Origin: a virus | Virus record (IMG/VR): IMGVR_UViG_3300009505_000085 | Coordinates: 1 to 21,071 of that record | DNA: 21,071 nt | Direction: 5' to 3' (one strand) | Shown: piece by piece, positions 20,338 through 21,071 of the stretch | Numbering within the stretch: position 1 is the stretch's first letter | Layout: each line of letters opens with the position of its first letter | Position numbers and translations under genes: made by a program | Notes under the pieces: generated by a model | The model's input: only the letters and a program-made list of their open reading frames with translations | Database searches by the model: none | What the model was told of the DNA's origin: nothing

Positions 20338-21071
20338 TTAACAGCTTTTACAATCATTATTACATATAGCCTGTAATCCTACAAGCAGTTTATCTGCCTT
20401 TGCGTCTTTTCCGCAAGCAGCAGCAGCCTTTATTCCTTGCAACATAAGCATGGACTCTATAGCAGCGTCTGTTGCCTTGTCTCCCGTACAGTCACAGTCT
20501 ACATCAATGGTAGACATCTTACCCCTTACACAGCACTCTACATTGCAAAGGAAGTAGGATTCTGAAGATGCGTTGTATGTGACGCTACCTGTAATAGGCT
20601 CTAAATCTGTCAGGCTCCAAGAAAAAGCGTACTTACCGTCTTGTATAAGACCAGGTGTAACACTCTGTATGTTTTGATTTGTTGTTCCTGAAATATTGAC
20701 AACGCAAATACCAAAGCTAGACCCAGAAAATGTGACAAGACCCGTGGTATCATCATAAGTAGCAGTGACTCCAGTTAAAGAAGATGTTGCTGCCGCCCCA
20801 CTTACAAATGAATCACCTATTTCCTGGGAGGTTGCAGACCCATCAGAAGTGAACCCTATAGACCCATTTACCAGATCACCATTTGAATCAGTGTATACAA
20901 TAAAAACCAAGTATCTAGTTGAGTCCTGAACATCAAAACTCATACTTACGGAAGTTGATGCTAATGGACTTAAAACAAGAGAGTTATCAGACAATGAAAA
21001 CTGTTTTGACTTTAAATTAAAAGTAACACTATCATCACCTGGATAGGTTATCGTAAATGTTTCGGCAGTTA
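20338..21071 (-). CDS. Cys-rich virion protein, 5'-truncated by window edge
   Basis: The frame is open on the minus strand from the right window edge; codons before the possible TTG at 20994 read ITYPGDDSVTFNLKSKQFSL, so the gene starts outside the window. At least 244 residues are visible. The first part is Ser/Thr-rich and beta-like (YLVFIVYTDSNGDLVNG, GVTATYDDTTGLVTFSG). The C-terminal 75 residues are Cys-rich (LCNVECCVRG, VDCDCTGD, ACGKDAKADK, ICNNDCKSC) with helices between. The terminal CxxxCxxC is mirrored by the CxxC at the N-terminus of the collagen-like gene 2 nt downstream. No family recognised; virion role from context. Confidence 0.65.
   Translation of the reverse strand, partial: TAETFTITYPGDDSVTFNLKSKQFSLSDNSLVLSPLASTSVSMSFDVQDSTRYLVFIVYTDSNGDLVNGSIGFTSDGSATSQEIGDSFVSGAAATSSLTGVTATYDDTTGLVTFSGSSFGICVVNISGTTNQNIQSVTPGLIQDGKYAFSWSLTDLEPITGSVTYNASSESYFLCNVECCVRGKMSTIDVDCDCTGDKATDAAIESMLMLQGIKAAAACGKDAKADKLLVGLQAICNNDCKSC

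Overview
The window looks like part of the genome of a tailed phage, or a prophage, of the phylum Bacteroidota, most likely a marine flavobacterial host. The grounds are: gene starts preceded by A-rich stretches rather than Shine-Dalgarno sequences; two TAnnTTTG promoter boxes of Bacteroidota type; a BT4734/VirE-type primase fused to a helicase; and a DUF285 (BspA-type) surface-repeat protein. No ribosomal RNA, tRNA or CRISPR array was seen. Genes are packed with 1-30 nt overlaps (ATGA, TAATG, TGATG), and both window ends cut through a gene.

Left arm (2-12705, + strand): one long early/replication transcription unit. It opens with a DUF932 gene and about ten small orphan genes. A C5-cytosine DNA methyltransferase and a small serine recombinase follow, then more orphans, one of which ends in a DnaA domain IV-like helix-turn-helix. 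The replication core is a DnaD/O-like initiator (6815-7666), an AEP primase-SF4 helicase fusion (7932-9794), a YqaJ exonuclease, an Erf single-strand annealing protein and an SSB. Inside the initiator gene, five 9-bp units lie exactly 12 bp apart just before a purine-rich tract. This resembles the iteron origin inside lambda O and is the best origin candidate here. Between the helicase and the exonuclease the tight packing breaks: two small orphan genes are bracketed by three degenerate copies of an AACGG..GGCTATG motif, like cassettes inserted into the operon.

Junction (12727-13410): a strong hairpin terminator closes the early unit. A TATATTTG box, a small HTH regulator and a convergent minus-strand gene with its own TATCTTTG box follow. 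The two genes overlap tail to tail by 30 bp.

Right arm (13116-21071, - strand, transcribed right to left): the end of a late operon. From the right edge come fibre and adhesin-type structural genes: a Cys-rich protein, a collagen-like protein with an N-terminal CxxC, a fibre with IADDAVT repeats, several beta-rich proteins, and a PKD plus DUF285 repeat adhesin with ten 75-bp units. The lysis module is next: two small two-TM holin-like proteins, a Cys4 mini-protein, an M15 peptidase endolysin, and two membrane-anchored proteins overlapping out of frame that are spanin candidates. Capsid, terminase and main tail genes are not in the window.

The most unusual items are the initiator-embedded iterons, the motif-bracketed gene insertions, and an SSB-like acidic -PF tail on the replicative helicase.
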